Shown: positions 12,501-21,672, counted from the first letter of the stretch. The stretch: 64,000 nucleotides of DNA from Spisula solida (GCA_947247005.1 OX365944.1:27441501-27505500); one strand, 5' to 3'. Made by a program: numbers and translations. The notes: generated by a model not told the origin, from the letters alone.

Positions 12501-13363
12501 TCACATATTTAAAGTCATTTTTGTTCTGCTTTCTGCGCGCAATTAACATTTGGTATTTTGATGCAAGCACATAAGGCGCGACATGCTCGAGGAGTGCTTG
12601 TCTAAGCATTAAAAATCACTAAAATCGAGGAGCTACCGGGGTGATTCGCCCCCTGGACCCCCTAGCAGGGCTTTGCCCTGCACCCACCAGGGGCCCTTGC
12701 GGCCCCCTGGACCCCCAGCTCATTTTTCATTTCACGCCCTAACACTCAATCCTGGATCCGCCCCTGGATACAGTTACATGTGTGTATAACAACTAAAACT
12801 CTTAACCAAAACTTACACCTGAAACGTAACATGAAGGCTAGCGAGGTAATTTTATTATTTTCACCACCATCACTTCAACAAAGATCAGTACACAAACCGT
12901 ATTCTTTGACTTCAAGACTTGTGTGTGTGCTGCATCCATCCAAGCCACATGCATTGTCAACAGGATACTGACGCATATAATAAGATATATGACAATCGCA
13001 CACACACAAACACAATATGCGTGAATACCCTGTGAGGCTGTGAAGAAACTTTAAGATTATGAGGCGGATCGATTGAAGCGCGCAGTTGACACTATAAAAA
13101 GTTTTGGAAATGCACAACATTCGCATAAAATTCATATTTTAAGGTTACATACCTTTAGATGCAAGTTTCTTGAATTGATTTGAGCCCAACATGTCTTCAG
13201 ATCTTGTTCGCAAACACCTTGTCCAGAAAAAAAATCTGCCAATTGTATTGTCCTTCTTGGCGCACTGTGTATTCCCACCAAACGATCTTGTAAATGCCGC
13301 CAAAGTGTGTGACCTCAAAGTTCGCGCAAAATAATTGGATAAGCAATACTCCGCTAGCGCCAT
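482..13363 (-). CDS. TK2: Thymidine kinase 2 / deoxynucleoside kinase gene (partial, 8 exons found)
   Basis: The gene encodes a deoxynucleoside kinase of the TK2/dCK/dGK/insect-dNK family, which phosphorylates (pyrimidine) deoxynucleosides with ATP for dNTP salvage, typically in mitochondria. Joined exons give, in order, a basic N-terminal presequence, P-loop IEGNIGCGKTT, EPVSQW (catalytic Glu of the EPV motif), MLERS (ERS/DRS motif) with FVEN, LNEWYDYL, YLRADPKVCYERIKKRSRKE (arginine-rich LID) and LHNLHEEWL. All of these fall in family order. Phases agree at every junction except where one exon is missing: the exon expected between GHNAL and AKPVK, carrying the FQxYVxLTML helix, was not found in 2853-7844. 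KTT in the P-loop and EPVSxW..V.GHN resemble TK2 more than dGK or dCK. The C-terminus is off the left edge. An insect-type multisubstrate dNK is the alternative. Confidence 0.9.
563..1176. other. TK2/dNK intron
   Basis: Intron between two TK2/dNK exons. It holds a GGGCCATAA-type repeat fragment near 895-910 and a short palindrome (CCCCacacttat / ataagtgtGGGG) near 1075-1102. No coding exon is visible. Confidence 0.6.
1177..1256 (-). CDS. TK2: TK2/dNK exon with LID region
   Basis: 80 nt: 2 nt completing a Val codon, then 26 codons reading YLRADPKVCYERIKKRSR and KEEAGVPY. YLRxxPxxxYERIKKRxRxEE is the strand plus arginine-rich LID of deoxynucleoside kinases, whose arginines contact the phosphates. 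Acceptor AG is at 1258-1257 and donor GTAAGT at 1176-1171. Phase 1 in and phase 0 out both match the neighbouring exons. Confidence 0.93.
1257..1859. other. TK2/dNK intron
   Basis: Intron of 603 bp. A direct repeat of about 20 bp (ATGTCAGGTAAAGTATGCAA) occurs near 1281 and 1327. CATGTAACAATG and its complement near 1582-1624 make a weak inverted repeat. The open plus-strand frame at 1528-1767 resembles no family I know and I do not call it a gene. Confidence 0.55.
1860..1948 (-). CDS. TK2: TK2/dNK exon (LNEWYDYL region)
   Basis: 89 nt: 1 nt completing an Asn codon, 29 codons and 1 nt. It reads KTINGLEYAILNEWYDYL then TKMPETGVDLI, matching the segment after FVEN in TK2 and insect dNK (compare the LEEW/LSEW motif and the DLI.YLR strand). 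Acceptor AG is at 1950-1949 and donor GTAAGT at 1859-1854. Phases 2 in and 1 out agree with both neighbours. Confidence 0.93.
1949..2778. other. TK2/dNK intron with repeat fragments
   Basis: Intron of 830 bp. Around 2078-2135 there is a fragment starting AAACAAGACTG with GCTTATGC and GAAGCCTTGTC. It is related to the minus-strand end of the tandem-core element at 4437. No exon was seen. Confidence 0.5.
2779..2852 (-). CDS. TK2: TK2/dNK exon with ERS motif
   Basis: 74 nt: 24 codons plus 2 nt, reading AKPVKMLERSLYSTKH then CFVENDFR. The MLERS segment corresponds to the ERS/DRS motif, whose Arg binds the substrate/phosphates, and CFVEN is a strongly conserved TK2/dNK string. The acceptor is TTTTCAG and the donor GTGAGT at 2778-2773. 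It enters at phase 0, the same phase in which the 7845-7898 exon ends. A transcript joining those two directly would stay in frame but lack about 30-35 residues. Confidence 0.92.
2914..3345. mobile_element. hAT-like MITE, TIR CAGGGTTCCCAC
   Basis: The left end is CAGGGTTCCCACAAATTTT and the right end is the complement of CAGGGTTCCCACGGTCAGGG, giving a 432-bp element. Inside, the phrase TTCCCTGACTTTTCCCTGACC recurs near both ends. Flanks share AGTTC (left flank CACAGTTC, right flank AGTTCAAG), which may be the remains of an 8-bp target duplication. The CAGGG start suggests the hAT superfamily by inference. There is no transposase. Confidence 0.65.
4437..4852 (-). mobile_element. Nested tandem-core element, about 2 core units
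   Basis: Two core units of about 175 bp share AATAAGTCTAAGTmmAAAATnAGGTCAAGGTGA near 4487 and 4638, and AACATCCATGCAAGTATG near 4567 and 4718. The low-coordinate end reads, on the minus strand, hairpin GCATTTATTGAACGC then AGTCTTG. The high end has GGGAGGCATAT and TGCCCCCGTAT. It is another member of the tandem-core class, inserted in the larger one. Confidence 0.5.
4852..5207. mobile_element. MITE with CAGTGATTTTT ends
   Basis: The left end is CAGTGATTTTTCTTGAAG and the right end is AAAAAATCACTG, total 356 bp, flanked by G-runs on both sides. It has the same terminal sequence as the element at 7008-7561, so the window holds two members of one family. It sits at the high-coordinate edge of the 4437 element. 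Confidence 0.6.
5541..7007. other. Intronic sequence with dispersed repeat fragments
   Basis: Near 5600-5700 there is a fragment with CTACCGGTTTGAAGCAATGA and GTTGCCATGACAACC, which looks like an old dispersed element. Near 6270 the string CACTGCTAAAAAAGTTAAAG resembles a Tc1-type terminus, but no partner end was found. No exon is recognised. Confidence 0.4.
7008..7561. mobile_element. MITE with CAGTGATTTTTTT ends and internal palindrome
   Basis: The terminal inverted repeat is imperfect but long: CAGTGATTTTTTTCCTTCT with AGGGTCCGGTAAACGGACCC at the left, and the complement (GGGTCC, AAAAAAATCACTG) at the right. A second inverted repeat lies inside: CGCGATAAATTGCAGTACAA (about 7228) against TTGCAATTTATCGCG (about 7410). 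The element is 554 bp with no coding capacity. Confidence 0.65.
7845..7898 (-). CDS. TK2: TK2/dNK exon with EPV motif
   Basis: 54 nt, 18 codons, phase 0 both ends, reading AIKEPVSQWTNVQGHNAL. The EPVxxW motif carries the catalytic-base Glu of deoxynucleoside kinases, and V.GHN.L is a TK2-like follow-on. Acceptor TTTCAG is the complement of 7899-7904 and donor GTAAGT the complement of 7839-7844. The next expected exon is missing (see 2853-7844). Confidence 0.93.
7899..8670. other. TK2/dNK intron
   Basis: Intron of 772 bp. A short hairpin, AGCTAGAC(TTTTTCTTTAAAA)GTCTAGCT, lies near 8287-8314. The two plus-strand open frames here (from 7949 and 8337) have no recognisable domain. Nothing else is supported. 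Confidence 0.5.
8671..8745 (-). CDS. TK2: TK2/dNK exon with P-loop
   Basis: 75 nt, 25 codons, phase 0, reading VSIEGNIGCGKTTLLEYF then KSSKVVE. IEGNIxxGKTT is the ATP-binding P-loop of the TK2/dNK/dCK family, and the hydrophobic strand before it begins in the previous exon. The acceptor is CCTGCAG (AG at 8747-8746) and the donor GTAAGA (complement of 8665-8670). Confidence 0.95.
8746..9670. other. TK2/dNK intron
   Basis: Intron of 925 bp, AT-rich. I see no exon, tandem repeat or clear TIR element in it. Confidence 0.5.
9671..9723 (-). CDS. TK2: TK2/dNK exon leading into the P-loop strand
   Basis: 53 nt: 2 nt completing a Val codon, then 17 codons reading LNEDNLQIPLKPGKKYT. It fits as the segment just before VSIEGN, and its phases (1 in, 0 out) match exon 1 and the P-loop exon exactly. 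The acceptor is ATTTCAG (AG at 9725-9724) and the donor GTAAGT (9670-9665). The sequence itself is weakly conserved, so support comes from splice sites, phase and the KYTVSIEGN continuation. Confidence 0.85.
9762..10777. mobile_element. Mariner-style TIR element A (non-autonomous)
   Basis: Terminal inverted repeats CGTGGGACGTTCAAAAATAA (left) and the complement at 10777 (right) are near identical over about 27 bp and flanked by TA on both sides (9760-9761, 10778-10779). The termini and TA target fit Tc1/mariner. Length is 1,016 bp with no transposase. It carries two perfect TGACGTCA octamers (10172-10179, 10385-10392) and lies 38 bp beyond a TK2/dNK exon. Confidence 0.75.
10897..11372. repeat. 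Foldback inverted repeat, arms about 110 bp
   Basis: The left arm from CACAGGTGCAAGACACAAAA (10897) to about 11005 matches the complement of 11263-11372 almost perfectly. An inner pair, ACACTTTTTATTTCATGGAA (about 11078) and its complement (about 11240-11266), continues the foldback. Roughly 70 bp (about 11006-11077) is present only on the left side, so one arm has gained or lost a block. Confidence 0.8.
11373..12421. other. TK2/dNK intron 1, unassigned
   Basis: About 1 kb of AT-rich intron between two elements. No splice-flanked coding segment, tandem array or paired termini could be recognised. Confidence 0.4.
12422..12766. mobile_element. hAT-like MITE, TIR GGGGCGGATCCAGG
   Basis: The right end on the complement reads CAGGGGCGGATCCAGG and the left end reads CATAGGCGGATCCAAGG. 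It contains an 11-G run near 12440 and a CCCCCTGGACCCC-rich interior with a repeated GGCCCCCTGGACCCC word. Length is about 345 bp. The CAGGGGCGGATCC terminus resembles hAT-type termini; the assignment is inference. Confidence 0.6.
12767..13152. other. TK2/dNK intron 1, exon-proximal
   Basis: This is the donor-side part of the first intron, with GTATGT at 13152-13147 on the minus strand. It includes a short CA-rich stretch near 12999-13012. No further feature was seen. Confidence 0.5.
13153..13363 (-). CDS. TK2: TK2/dNK exon 1, mitochondrial presequence
   Basis: 211 nt: 70 codons plus 1 nt. The start is the first in-frame ATG (complement of 13361-13363); the open frame extends upstream only through non-ATG codons. 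The N-terminus MALAEYCLSNYFARTLRSHT is followed by LAAFTRSFGG. It is rich in Arg, Ser, Ala and Leu with a single acidic residue in the first 28, as expected of a mitochondrial targeting peptide. The exon ends QFKKLASK plus one base, then GTATGT. Presequences are not conserved, so the exon is supported by frame, phase and composition. Confidence 0.8.
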
Positions 13364-14395
13364 CTGTATTGCACTAATGTTCACGTTCTCAAAGGGAAAG
13401 CACTGCAGACATAACACGCGCTGACCTAGATCTCCTTGTTTATAGAAAATAATACGAAATACATTCCGTTCCTTTAACTTAGACAGAGACTCGCGGTTAC
13501 ACCTGAGAATTACCTAATTCTCGGATTACACGTCCTTTACGTAAACCATGGAATTACATGTGACAATCACATGTCATGATTTATTTCGTGCGTACCTCCG
13601 TAGGCACACGACCAATGGCAGCACCACTGGAATTCAACAAACCGTTAATTTTGATCCACGTTGTATCTTTACATTACACTTCAGATCCTAAATCGCCTTT
13701 GAATCCATATTTCAGCACTATGATGAAATGTCAACGGATTTTAAGGCTAATTATCTCCCTTGACGTGCACAGAGTATTGTACTTGTTGTCTCGCTTGGAG
13801 CATGATACGCCATTAAGTCATTGCCCCGCCCACTACTAATTTTCGCACGCTTGTGATTGGTTTCCAGAATATGACGTAGCGTCTCAGGTGAGTTGACCTC
13901 AGGTACTCCCAGGTGGGTAAATATATGAATGACACACTTACGTACACCTTGTTTACCGCGATAGCCTAATACAGTGCCGACATGTATTTTCACTGGAAAT
14001 AAACATAATTAACAAAAAAACTACATTTTGATCCATAAACTTGTGAAATTTGTAAAAGAGGCAAAACATCTACGACTGTCATAGTTAATTGATTTAATTT
14101 GTCGAAAATACTTATGTACTGTACAGTGCAGTGCATCAGAATATCGTGTTGCGTTTTGATTTATAAGAGAAAATCGATAACCTGATGAACAATTTTACTT
14201 GATAGTGACAGATCGACCTAAATATTTGACGAAAAAGATCAGAAAATATAAATATACAGTTCGTGTGTATGAATGTTAATTTCTGTGAAGTTTTAAATAC
14301 GATGTAGATAAGGTCGTAGAAATGTAGCTTGGATTTATTCTAAAAAGTGAAGCATTTTCTATGTTATAGTGTTAAAATAATGTAGAATTGGAGTT
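13364..14395. promoter_or_regulatory. Probable bidirectional promoter between TK2/dNK and Galpha
   Basis: 1,032 bp separate the two divergent start codons. The region should contain both 5' UTRs and transcription starts. It has more CpG-containing words (for example near 13495-13620 and 13840-13990) than the surrounding introns. An in-frame TAA at 14378-14380 precedes the Galpha ATG. No convincing TATA box was identified. An extra non-coding 5' exon for either gene cannot be excluded. Confidence 0.55.
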
Positions 14396-14519
14396 ATGGG
14401 CACGTGTTTAAGTTTGGACCAAGAGGAACTAAAGGCTCGTGCTCGGAGTGATAACATAGATAGACAGATTCAAACATGGGCAAAGGAAGAGGCAAATGTC
14501 ATAAAAATACTACTGTTAG
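14396..14519 (+). CDS. G-protein alpha subunit, exon 1
   Basis: 124 nt: 41 codons plus 1 nt, reading MGTCLSLDQEELKARARSDN, then IDRQIQTWAKEEAN and VIKILLLG. Gly2 with Ser6 fits N-myristoylation and Cys4 is a candidate palmitoylation site. The helical, charged N-terminus is the alphaN helix that binds Gbeta-gamma. KILLLG is strand beta1 leading into the P-loop. The ATG has G at -3 and +4 and an in-frame stop 18 nt upstream. The donor is GTAAGC at 14520. A phase-1 intron after LLLG is at the position known from animal Gi/Go genes. The class is discussed under exon 2. Confidence 0.93.
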
Positions 14520-14624
14520 GTAAGCATTGTTTGTGTGATTAGTCTAATCACCATATTTTCAGTTATATGAGATGTTTGCTTGATTGTTTCGTCTTAGGTC
14601 TATATGTCAGCCGTATAACTGATA

Positions 14625-14828
14625 ATCAAAGACCTTAAGCACTGTACTTGCCGAGTAAATCAAAGACCTTAAGCACTGTACTTGCCGAGTAAATCAAAGA
14701 CCTTAAGCACTGTACTTGCTGAGTAAATCAAAGACCTTAAGCACTGTACTTGCCGAGTAAATCAAAGACCTTAAGCACTGTACTTGCCGAGTAAATCAAA
14801 GACCTTAAGCACTGTACTTGCCGAGTAA
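14625..14828. repeat. 34-bp tandem repeat, 6 copies
   Basis: The unit ATCAAAGACCTTAAGCACTG then TACTTGCCGAGTAA is repeated six times with a single C-to-T change in the third copy. Such homogeneity suggests recent expansion. It starts 105 bp after the exon 1 donor. Confidence 0.95.
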
Positions 14829-15370
14829 ATCAACCTACCAGAAAAATGTTATTGAGGAGTTCAGAAATATTAATAATGTAAAAACTATGTGGATCATAAT
14901 CTGTATTACCTTCCTTCCTTACTCTAAATGGCATGCATCATGTGATGAGAAACGCACAATATTCCAGCTTTAGGCCTTGGGGGTAGTGAATTAATTTCAT
15001 TGTTTGATCTATAAATTACTTTAATTAAACATTAACAAACACCAAATCCTGAATCTGTCCCTGTATTATAGGACTATTTTCCATTTGGGCTGTAGAAGGT
15101 CATCTTCTTTATCAAGTGGTCATGATGAAAAAAAAAAACATTTTTGAAAAAAATTATATTAAGTCAGACAGGGAAGGCAGCACTCAACTTAACCAGCCGA
15201 GCACAAAAAACATTAAAAACACACAAAGCACTGAAAACACGGCATCCCGTCCCGAAAGTCTGCCGCCTCAGTCAGTCAAACTAAAACGGAACGAGAGCCA
15301 GGTGACGAGAAAATAACAACTGGACATTACATATCACAAGGACAATCTACAACATATATATAGTGTACAT

Positions 15371-16497
15371 CAGGCCTGCCATAATAAAATCATGCAAAAG
15401 CCTGAGATTTTAGCAAACATTGAATTCAAGCGCGCTATGACAAATTCAATAGTCTGCGCATAGCGCCCGAACCCCCTAATTCATGCCGCTTAGCGCGCGA
15501 ACCGCCTTATTCAAGTCGCTAAGCGCGTGAACCGCCTAATTATAAACCAATCAAGAATTTAAATGTTTTTTTCTGTTTTTCTGTTTTTCTGTTTGTTTAT
15601 TATATTATATGAGGTTACTGTATATTGTATTAATGTAATTTTATTAATAGTTTATTTCTGTAAATTGAATAGTAGGTAGTTTTAAACTCTGTTAGCGTAG
15701 TCTTTGAAAAGCCATTGAGCTTGTTTGTAAATATGAAAATGAGTTATACAAAATAAAATATACCAAAACCTCAAAAAAAAAAAAAAAAAAAAAAAGAATT
15801 TAAATGGCCTAATAAAAAATTCATTTATTAAATTTTAATTAGATAAAGCAATACAAACTAATTGTTCTGTAATATAAAGGTCCTAGAATAAAACCAATGT
15901 AGAAGAGCCATACATTAAAAAAAAATTGGTAGCCTTGTCAAGGCTAAATTTAAAAAATATGTAATTTCCTCAATTCTAATAAATGAATTCAATTAGCAAA
16001 ATATATTTATCTGACGTGAACAAAGATCGACAAGTACATTTATTTCAATCATTTTCGATAATAGACACCTATAATACAATCAGAGCTAAGCATAAAAATC
16101 AAATTAATAATATAAAAATGCAGAAAAAGCACGTCAGTAGAAGACCGACTTTAAAACCATCTATGTCTAAAAGTCTAAAAGTTTTATACATGTTTATGGA
16201 AAATAAAAGCGTCCAAGTGAGCCAGATCGAGTCCATTAAATCTGAATCAAATTTGGGAAACAACGGGAGGGAGTAGACATTTTATGACACCTGCTTCCTA
16301 TTAATTGCTTTGTCACCAATTATACCGACTCGCAATATACACCATCGTTATGAAAACGGTATAAACTGTTGTTGAGAACCATGAACGCTTTGATTTTATC
16401 AAGATTGCCGGTAAATTGAACCTCAAAGCCGATGAGCCTGTGATCACATCAGATTGCCGGCAATTACCGGCTCAATGCCTGAGAAATGGCAGGCCTG
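15371..16497. mobile_element. TIR element, ends CAGGCCTGCCAT
   Basis: The left end is CAGGCCTGCCATAATAAAAT and the right end is the complement of CAGGCCTGCCATTT. Flanks share GTACAT (GTGTACAT left, GTACATGC right). Total 1,127 bp, including a nested retroinsertion. Near 15420-15540 are three degenerate copies of a word like CGCTTAGCGCGCGAACCGCC. The open frame at 15983-16276 has no recognisable domain. The hAT-like assignment is inference. Confidence 0.65.
15553..15806 (+). mobile_element. Poly(A) retroinsertion with 13-bp target duplication
   Basis: AAGAATTTAAATG at 15553-15565 is repeated at 15794-15806 directly after a run of about 22 A. The insert begins with TTTTTTTCTG repeats and ends with AATAAA (about 15752) about 20 nt before the A tract. 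This is the signature of LINE-mediated insertion of a polyadenylated transcript 3' end, either a 5'-truncated LINE tail or an mRNA 3' UTR. The source is not identified. Confidence 0.85.
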
Positions 16498-17425
16498 GTA
16501 CATGCAATTTTGAAAGATACGAAGCAGCCTTGTACTGGACAATGAAATTGCAGAATGGCACATACAAAATCAACAAAGTTTAACAAAAAGGCACAATGGC
16601 GAAATATTTTTGTATTTTTACTATAAATTGGACAATACATACATAGAGGAAGGTTGACCAAAGGGCTTCCGTCGATACTCAAAAAAGGATTGAAAATTAT
16701 CTTTTTTATTTTGAGGTGGTTTTATTATTGAGGTGGTCAGTATGAGAGCTTTTACTTTGGAACTACCTTTGTACAATCATTGACAGTATCATACAGCTTA
16801 CATTCAAGAACATAATATAAATGAAGGGCCACCTACCCATAATAAGCCCTATATAATCTATGTAAATCTGTGACACCATGTGCCCCCTTTCATTAAGCTT
16901 ACCAATTTCATCATTCGGTCAACTATAAATCCTTTACATTGAAACTTTATCTACAATCTACATCAGCGTCCCCGTTTTCCATCATGTCAGCAGCTTGGGG
17001 GTCCTTTTTCTAATAAGATATACTAGTTACCCTAATAAATGAGCCAAGGTGCAAGCTGACACCCCGATAATTAGATCTGTGAATGTTTTCTATGATAATA
17101 AGGTAGTGGCATGGAAGGCATTATTAGAGCTGCACAGACAAGTTGAGGAGGTTTATACACATATATGGTATGTAAAGAATGCATGATAGGATTGTCTGTA
17201 GATGGTAGTATAGATAGACTGGCTGACAAATCATACATACAGCTACATTCCCACAATTTAGAAATCCAAATGATGTCTCAGGCTGGGTAATCCTTCATTC
17301 ATACTAATAGGCTAGATCTTCTCATCCTATATAAGACCATCAATGCAATGTTAATGATGCAATATTTTGTGTGTATCCTATTTTAAACTATTTTTGTACT
17401 GTTGTATATACATGCTGGTACAGTC

Positions 17426-17679
17426 CAGAGAATTTGAAACGACTCTCAACCTTTCATTAGCATAATTTAACAGCTGATATCTTGTCTATATTTATAACCC
17501 CAGTTGTATGTTTTCATAGCGGGTAGTATCACGAAGACGCTCGAGGTGCAATACCAACACAAATCTTAAGGTTTCGATATTGCATGATTTACTCGAGAAA
17601 ATATATATATTCAACGCAAGAACCTTGTAATATATTCATGCAATAAAGGTCAGGATCATGTCAAATTCTCTGTGCTATA
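17426..17679. mobile_element. Short TIR element, family CAGAGAATTTGA, copy 1
   Basis: The left end is CAGAGAATTTGAAACGA and the right end is the complement of ATAGCACAGAGAATTTGACA. It contains ATTAGCATAATTTAACAGCT and AACGCAAGAACCTTGTAATA, shared with copies at 19741 and 37329. 254 bp, non-coding. Confidence 0.75.
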
Positions 17680-18654
17680 TAGGATCCATTCTACAGTATG
17701 CATCCATTGCATTGAATGCATTCTGAGCATCATTACATGATTGTACTGTAATTCTTGTAACCTTTTAATAATAAAGGAGGAAATCTACTACTTCTTGTTT
17801 AATCTTATGTACATACATGTCTTTATAACGGTATCAGGCCATAATATGATAGTTCATTAAAAGACGCAGTTTATTCATTATGATCATTTTTTAAACATGT
17901 ATCAGAATCAGTGTTTATCAAATTCTCCTGTTTATTTATAAAGTAGAACAATCCTTAAAGAGCCTTCTTCAAAATGATCAAATTTGTTCTTTGGCTTTAT
18001 CTCAATACTATTAATCACAAAACTGATAAAATAATGCTTTATAGCCTTTTCTCAGAATTTTTTTTATTGTGTGATTTCACTACACATAGGTTTTTATATT
18101 GATATTTTAAATTCCCTCAAGTTTATTAAAATGCTGTGAAGTGTTAATGCCATTATACAGTTGTGTGATTCTCATACAAGTGTTTTCGGAATATCAATAG
18201 GATCAGTTATAACAATATGTCAATTACACAAAAGAACTATTTTGATAAATAAGTTCAGAAATTTATTAGGTATTTGAGAAATGTGATTATTGAAATGACA
18301 AGTCTTTTAAAAAACCTTCAAATATTAAGTGTGAAAGAAAATATTTTCATGAAATATTTCAAACACAAAAATTGAGAGTGTATATTATTTGTGTGATAAT
18401 GATTTCACTACCTATTGTCTGGTATTCTGAAAAAAGTGCTGAGGTGGCAAAAATGATTTTTTGCTCACAAATCTGAACCAGTTAAGGGGAGAGAATCTTA
18501 GCTATAGAAGGGTAGTGCATGTTTCTTTCAAAAGCTTTTTTGTCTTCAAATTTAAGTTGTTGGATACAATAAGCTTTGTATGTGATGCACCACAGTTCGC
18601 TGGCTTAGAATAAGAAGATTGTAAGTACTACTTAGGACCTTATAACCCCTGTGA

Positions 18655-19740
18655 AATGTGGTTCATGATTTCATAAACACTTCACTCCAATCAAGAACTG
18701 TTCATGAACAGGCCTTGATAAGTTCTTGAAATGAGTTCATGAACTTTTGGACGTAAACTGTACTTAAAGTGAGTTCATGAACTGTTGTTGAATTATTGAT
18801 GAACATTTGAGAGTTCATGAACTGTTCTTGATCCAGCCATAAAAATTACTTGATAAACATTTCATAAACAATTATTTCTAGACTGTTCTTAAACCACCCA
18901 TTAGCTGTTATCAACTAATTCATGAAAAGTTCTTGAAATGTTCATGAAACATGACTTCCTGTCACATGTTGATGACATCACAGATTTTCAAAATGGCTGT
19001 CGGCAATGACACATGCTGATGTTTGACAAATTTTAATGAGTGTTTTTTTTCTAAATGAGTGAAAGGTAAAAGGTAGGTTGCAGAGTTTAAGTACATGTCA
19101 AGTTAAAAAGTATCTTGTGTGACTATATATTTAATTATAAAAATGGTTGTTCAAACTAAAAATATAGGAAAAACAAATTAGCCAGTGGATGGGGTACGCT
19201 TAGCATGAGGTTTCTAGAACAAGTATTCATGAAGTGTTCATAAAGTGTTCATGATAATAATGTGAAAAGAAAACCATGCTGCAAACGGTACATAAGGTAG
19301 CTAAACAATTATTCTGATTGAGGAAAATAATTGTAATGATAAAAATACAAAGTTCCAGTAGGTTTCATCTGATATTCAGGCAAGTAGATCATCCTTCAGC
19401 TATATTCCCAGTTTGTGAGCATGAACATACATGCAAAATGATTCTTTTTTTATTTTGACATAGCATGAGTCAATCATTGTACCCATGATATATTTACTAT
19501 TGAAAGAACACATGTTTGTAGTCGGTGTCTTCATGCACACAATAGAGCTTTATTTAATGCATTTTGATACACTTAAGTTTATTTCATGGGTTTTTCATGA
19601 ATAATTCATGTAGTGTTCTTAAACATTTCACAGAGGCCTCTGCAGTTCATGAACTATGGTACATGAACTGTTCACTGACAGTCCATGAAAAGAAAATGGG
19701 ACATTGAAAAGTAGAACAAAAATGTTCATGAACTGTTCAT
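18655..19740. repeat. Degenerate GTTCATGAAC-rich repeat region
   Basis: Dozens of GTTCATGAA/TTCATGAAC words occur in both orientations at 18655-18960 and 19200-19740. The part 19530-19680 (ATGCATTTTGATACACTTA, TTAAACATTTCACAGAGGCC) recurs at 61430-61530, so at least part is a dispersed repeat family. Confidence 0.7.
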
Positions 19741-19898
19741 TCGAAGACGCTCAAGGTGTATAGGCTAAAATACCAACATAAATCTAAAGGTCCGATTTTG
19801 CACAATTTGCTTGCGGAAATTTATATATTCAACGCAAGAACCCTGTAATATATTCATGCATAAAGGTCAGGATCATGTCAAATTCTCCGTGCTATATA
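19741..19898. mobile_element. CAGAGAATTTGA family, copy 2 (5' truncated)
   Basis: It begins CGAAGACGCTCAAGGTG and continues colinear with the second half of copy 1 to AAATTCTCCGTGCTATATA. The first half, including the left terminus, is absent; the break abuts the GTTCATGAAC repeat. Confidence 0.75.
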
Positions 19899-19969
19899 TT
19901 GTAATGCTATGCTTACTGTGTCCAACAAATTTCAATCGCTTTTAAAAAAATTTTTTTTGCATTATCGCA

Positions 19970-20135
19970 TTGGAATCAAACATGCATTGTCACACTTTAG
20001 ATTGGAATCAAACGTGCATTATCGCATCATAGATTGGAATCAAACATTCATTTTCACTCTATATATTGGAATCAAACATGCATTATCCCACTACAGATTG
20101 GAATCAAACATTCATTATTACGCTATAGATTCGGA
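19970..20135. repeat. 32-bp tandem repeat, about 5 copies
   Basis: The unit GATTGGAATCAAACATGCAT then TATCGCACTATA occurs about five times with several substitutions per copy. An open frame crosses it, but the repeat explains that frame. Confidence 0.85.
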
Positions 20136-21672
20136 TTTGTGTTTTTTTCATTTGATTGCATCATTTAAATTTTAATGGGGTGGAGTGAGAACAAAAGTGG
20201 GAGGGATTCTGGTAAACAATAATTCAGAATTTTTGAGAAAATAAAAGGGCTCAAGCAGGCAGACTTGCATTGTTGTATTCTATCACTGTAATATAAGACC
20301 AACAACTCGTTATTAAAGGGCCGTCCTTTTAAAATAGTTTGTTTCAAAGAATGTGTGTGCCTTTCAGTACTTAAACACACACATTGGCTAATGCCGTGAG
20401 CCAAAACTCATACCATGCTTACATTATAACCCCAGGGAGCAAACTATTATTTAATTTTTGGCTCAAAAATGTATACTTAAAAAGATATTCAAGAAACATT
20501 GCCAGATTTCTACTTTTGGTTTGCAAAGTCATTGAAGTTTTGCATGATACAGGTTCATAAATATGTTTTATTAATATTTCTTTGTAACAGTTTGTTCCTT
20601 ATTCTATTGACTATGTCGCCAGCAACAAACTTTGAATCCAATTGTTGCATTGACTTTGTTTTTGAACAAGCAAGATTTGCAATGAAAGTGCTGTCATGCT
20701 TCAATAAATTCACTTTACTGATATTTATTTTTTGTTTGACTTCAAGGGTAAATATAGTACATTATGATACTATGCTTACTGTACCGAACACATAATTTTA
20801 ATTTTAAGAATAAAATGCTTTTGAGAAAAAAACAGGCGCTCAATCATCTCACTACAAATTATACTCTGACACCAAGTAGGTGGCATTGAATTAGATTATA
20901 AAAGAGGCCATTAAATATTTGTCAGGTTTATAATTAGATAAAATACTTTTAAAATATGTATTATATGAGAATAGAGAGGTGCAGCACTTGAGCAGATAAA
21001 CATTCTTGTTTAAGTAGATTAGTAATACAACTGTTTAAGATTAAGCCTATAGAGATGATATCTGTAGATTTACACAGATTAGTAAGTAAATGTTACCTGT
21101 AAACAGCTAATCATTAAACGAGGTGGGAATTTCAGTATACATTGTAATGAAATCCCAAATTGTATGGAGGGGTATCAGAAGATTTGTTTTAGTTTTCAAA
21201 TGAAATAAGATGTATTTAGGTGTGATTTTCAATGACAATTTTTTTCTTTTTCTAATTAAAACATGGTAATGGCACAATATTTCTAACAATAAGGGCGAGT
21301 TCAGATGGACTCTCTAGGGTAGGGTATGCTATTAAAGGAATGTTGTTTACTCTTACTAATACAGGTCTCTAAATTTATCAACCAATCAAAAGCTTGGCCC
21401 TGGTGATATTTTAAACAGCTTTTGTCTCGCACATTCTATGTACCATACAGAAACAGGGAATCAGTAAAGCCTGTCAGGAGTTGGTGTTACTCAGGAGTTT
21501 GACTCTTCAGTGGCAAAGGCCCAAAAAGTGTAGAAGCCAAGTGTGTTCTAATGGAACCCGAGTCAACATATCCATCCAAACTTGCCCTATTCGTCAAAGA
21601 ATACAGCTAAATCAGTAATACTAGTATAGGGTTCTAACTCATGATTTCATCATTTGAGTCTGGAATGTGCTT
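20136..21672. other. Intronic sequence, nothing recognised
   Basis: Unremarkable AT-rich intron. Open frames at 20165-20404 and 20499-20795 show hydrophobic stretches but no conserved family signature, and lack splice-site or codon-use support. Confidence 0.4.

Noticed and set aside
13364..13417. Longer N-terminus for TK2/dNK, starting near 13417
   Set aside because: The first codon there is GTG, not ATG; the first in-frame ATG is at 13363-13361 and gives a good mitochondrial presequence.
15983..16276. 97-codon basic open frame inside a TIR element
   Set aside because: No transposase motif or other recognisable domain, and AT-rich composition makes chance frames of this length plausible.
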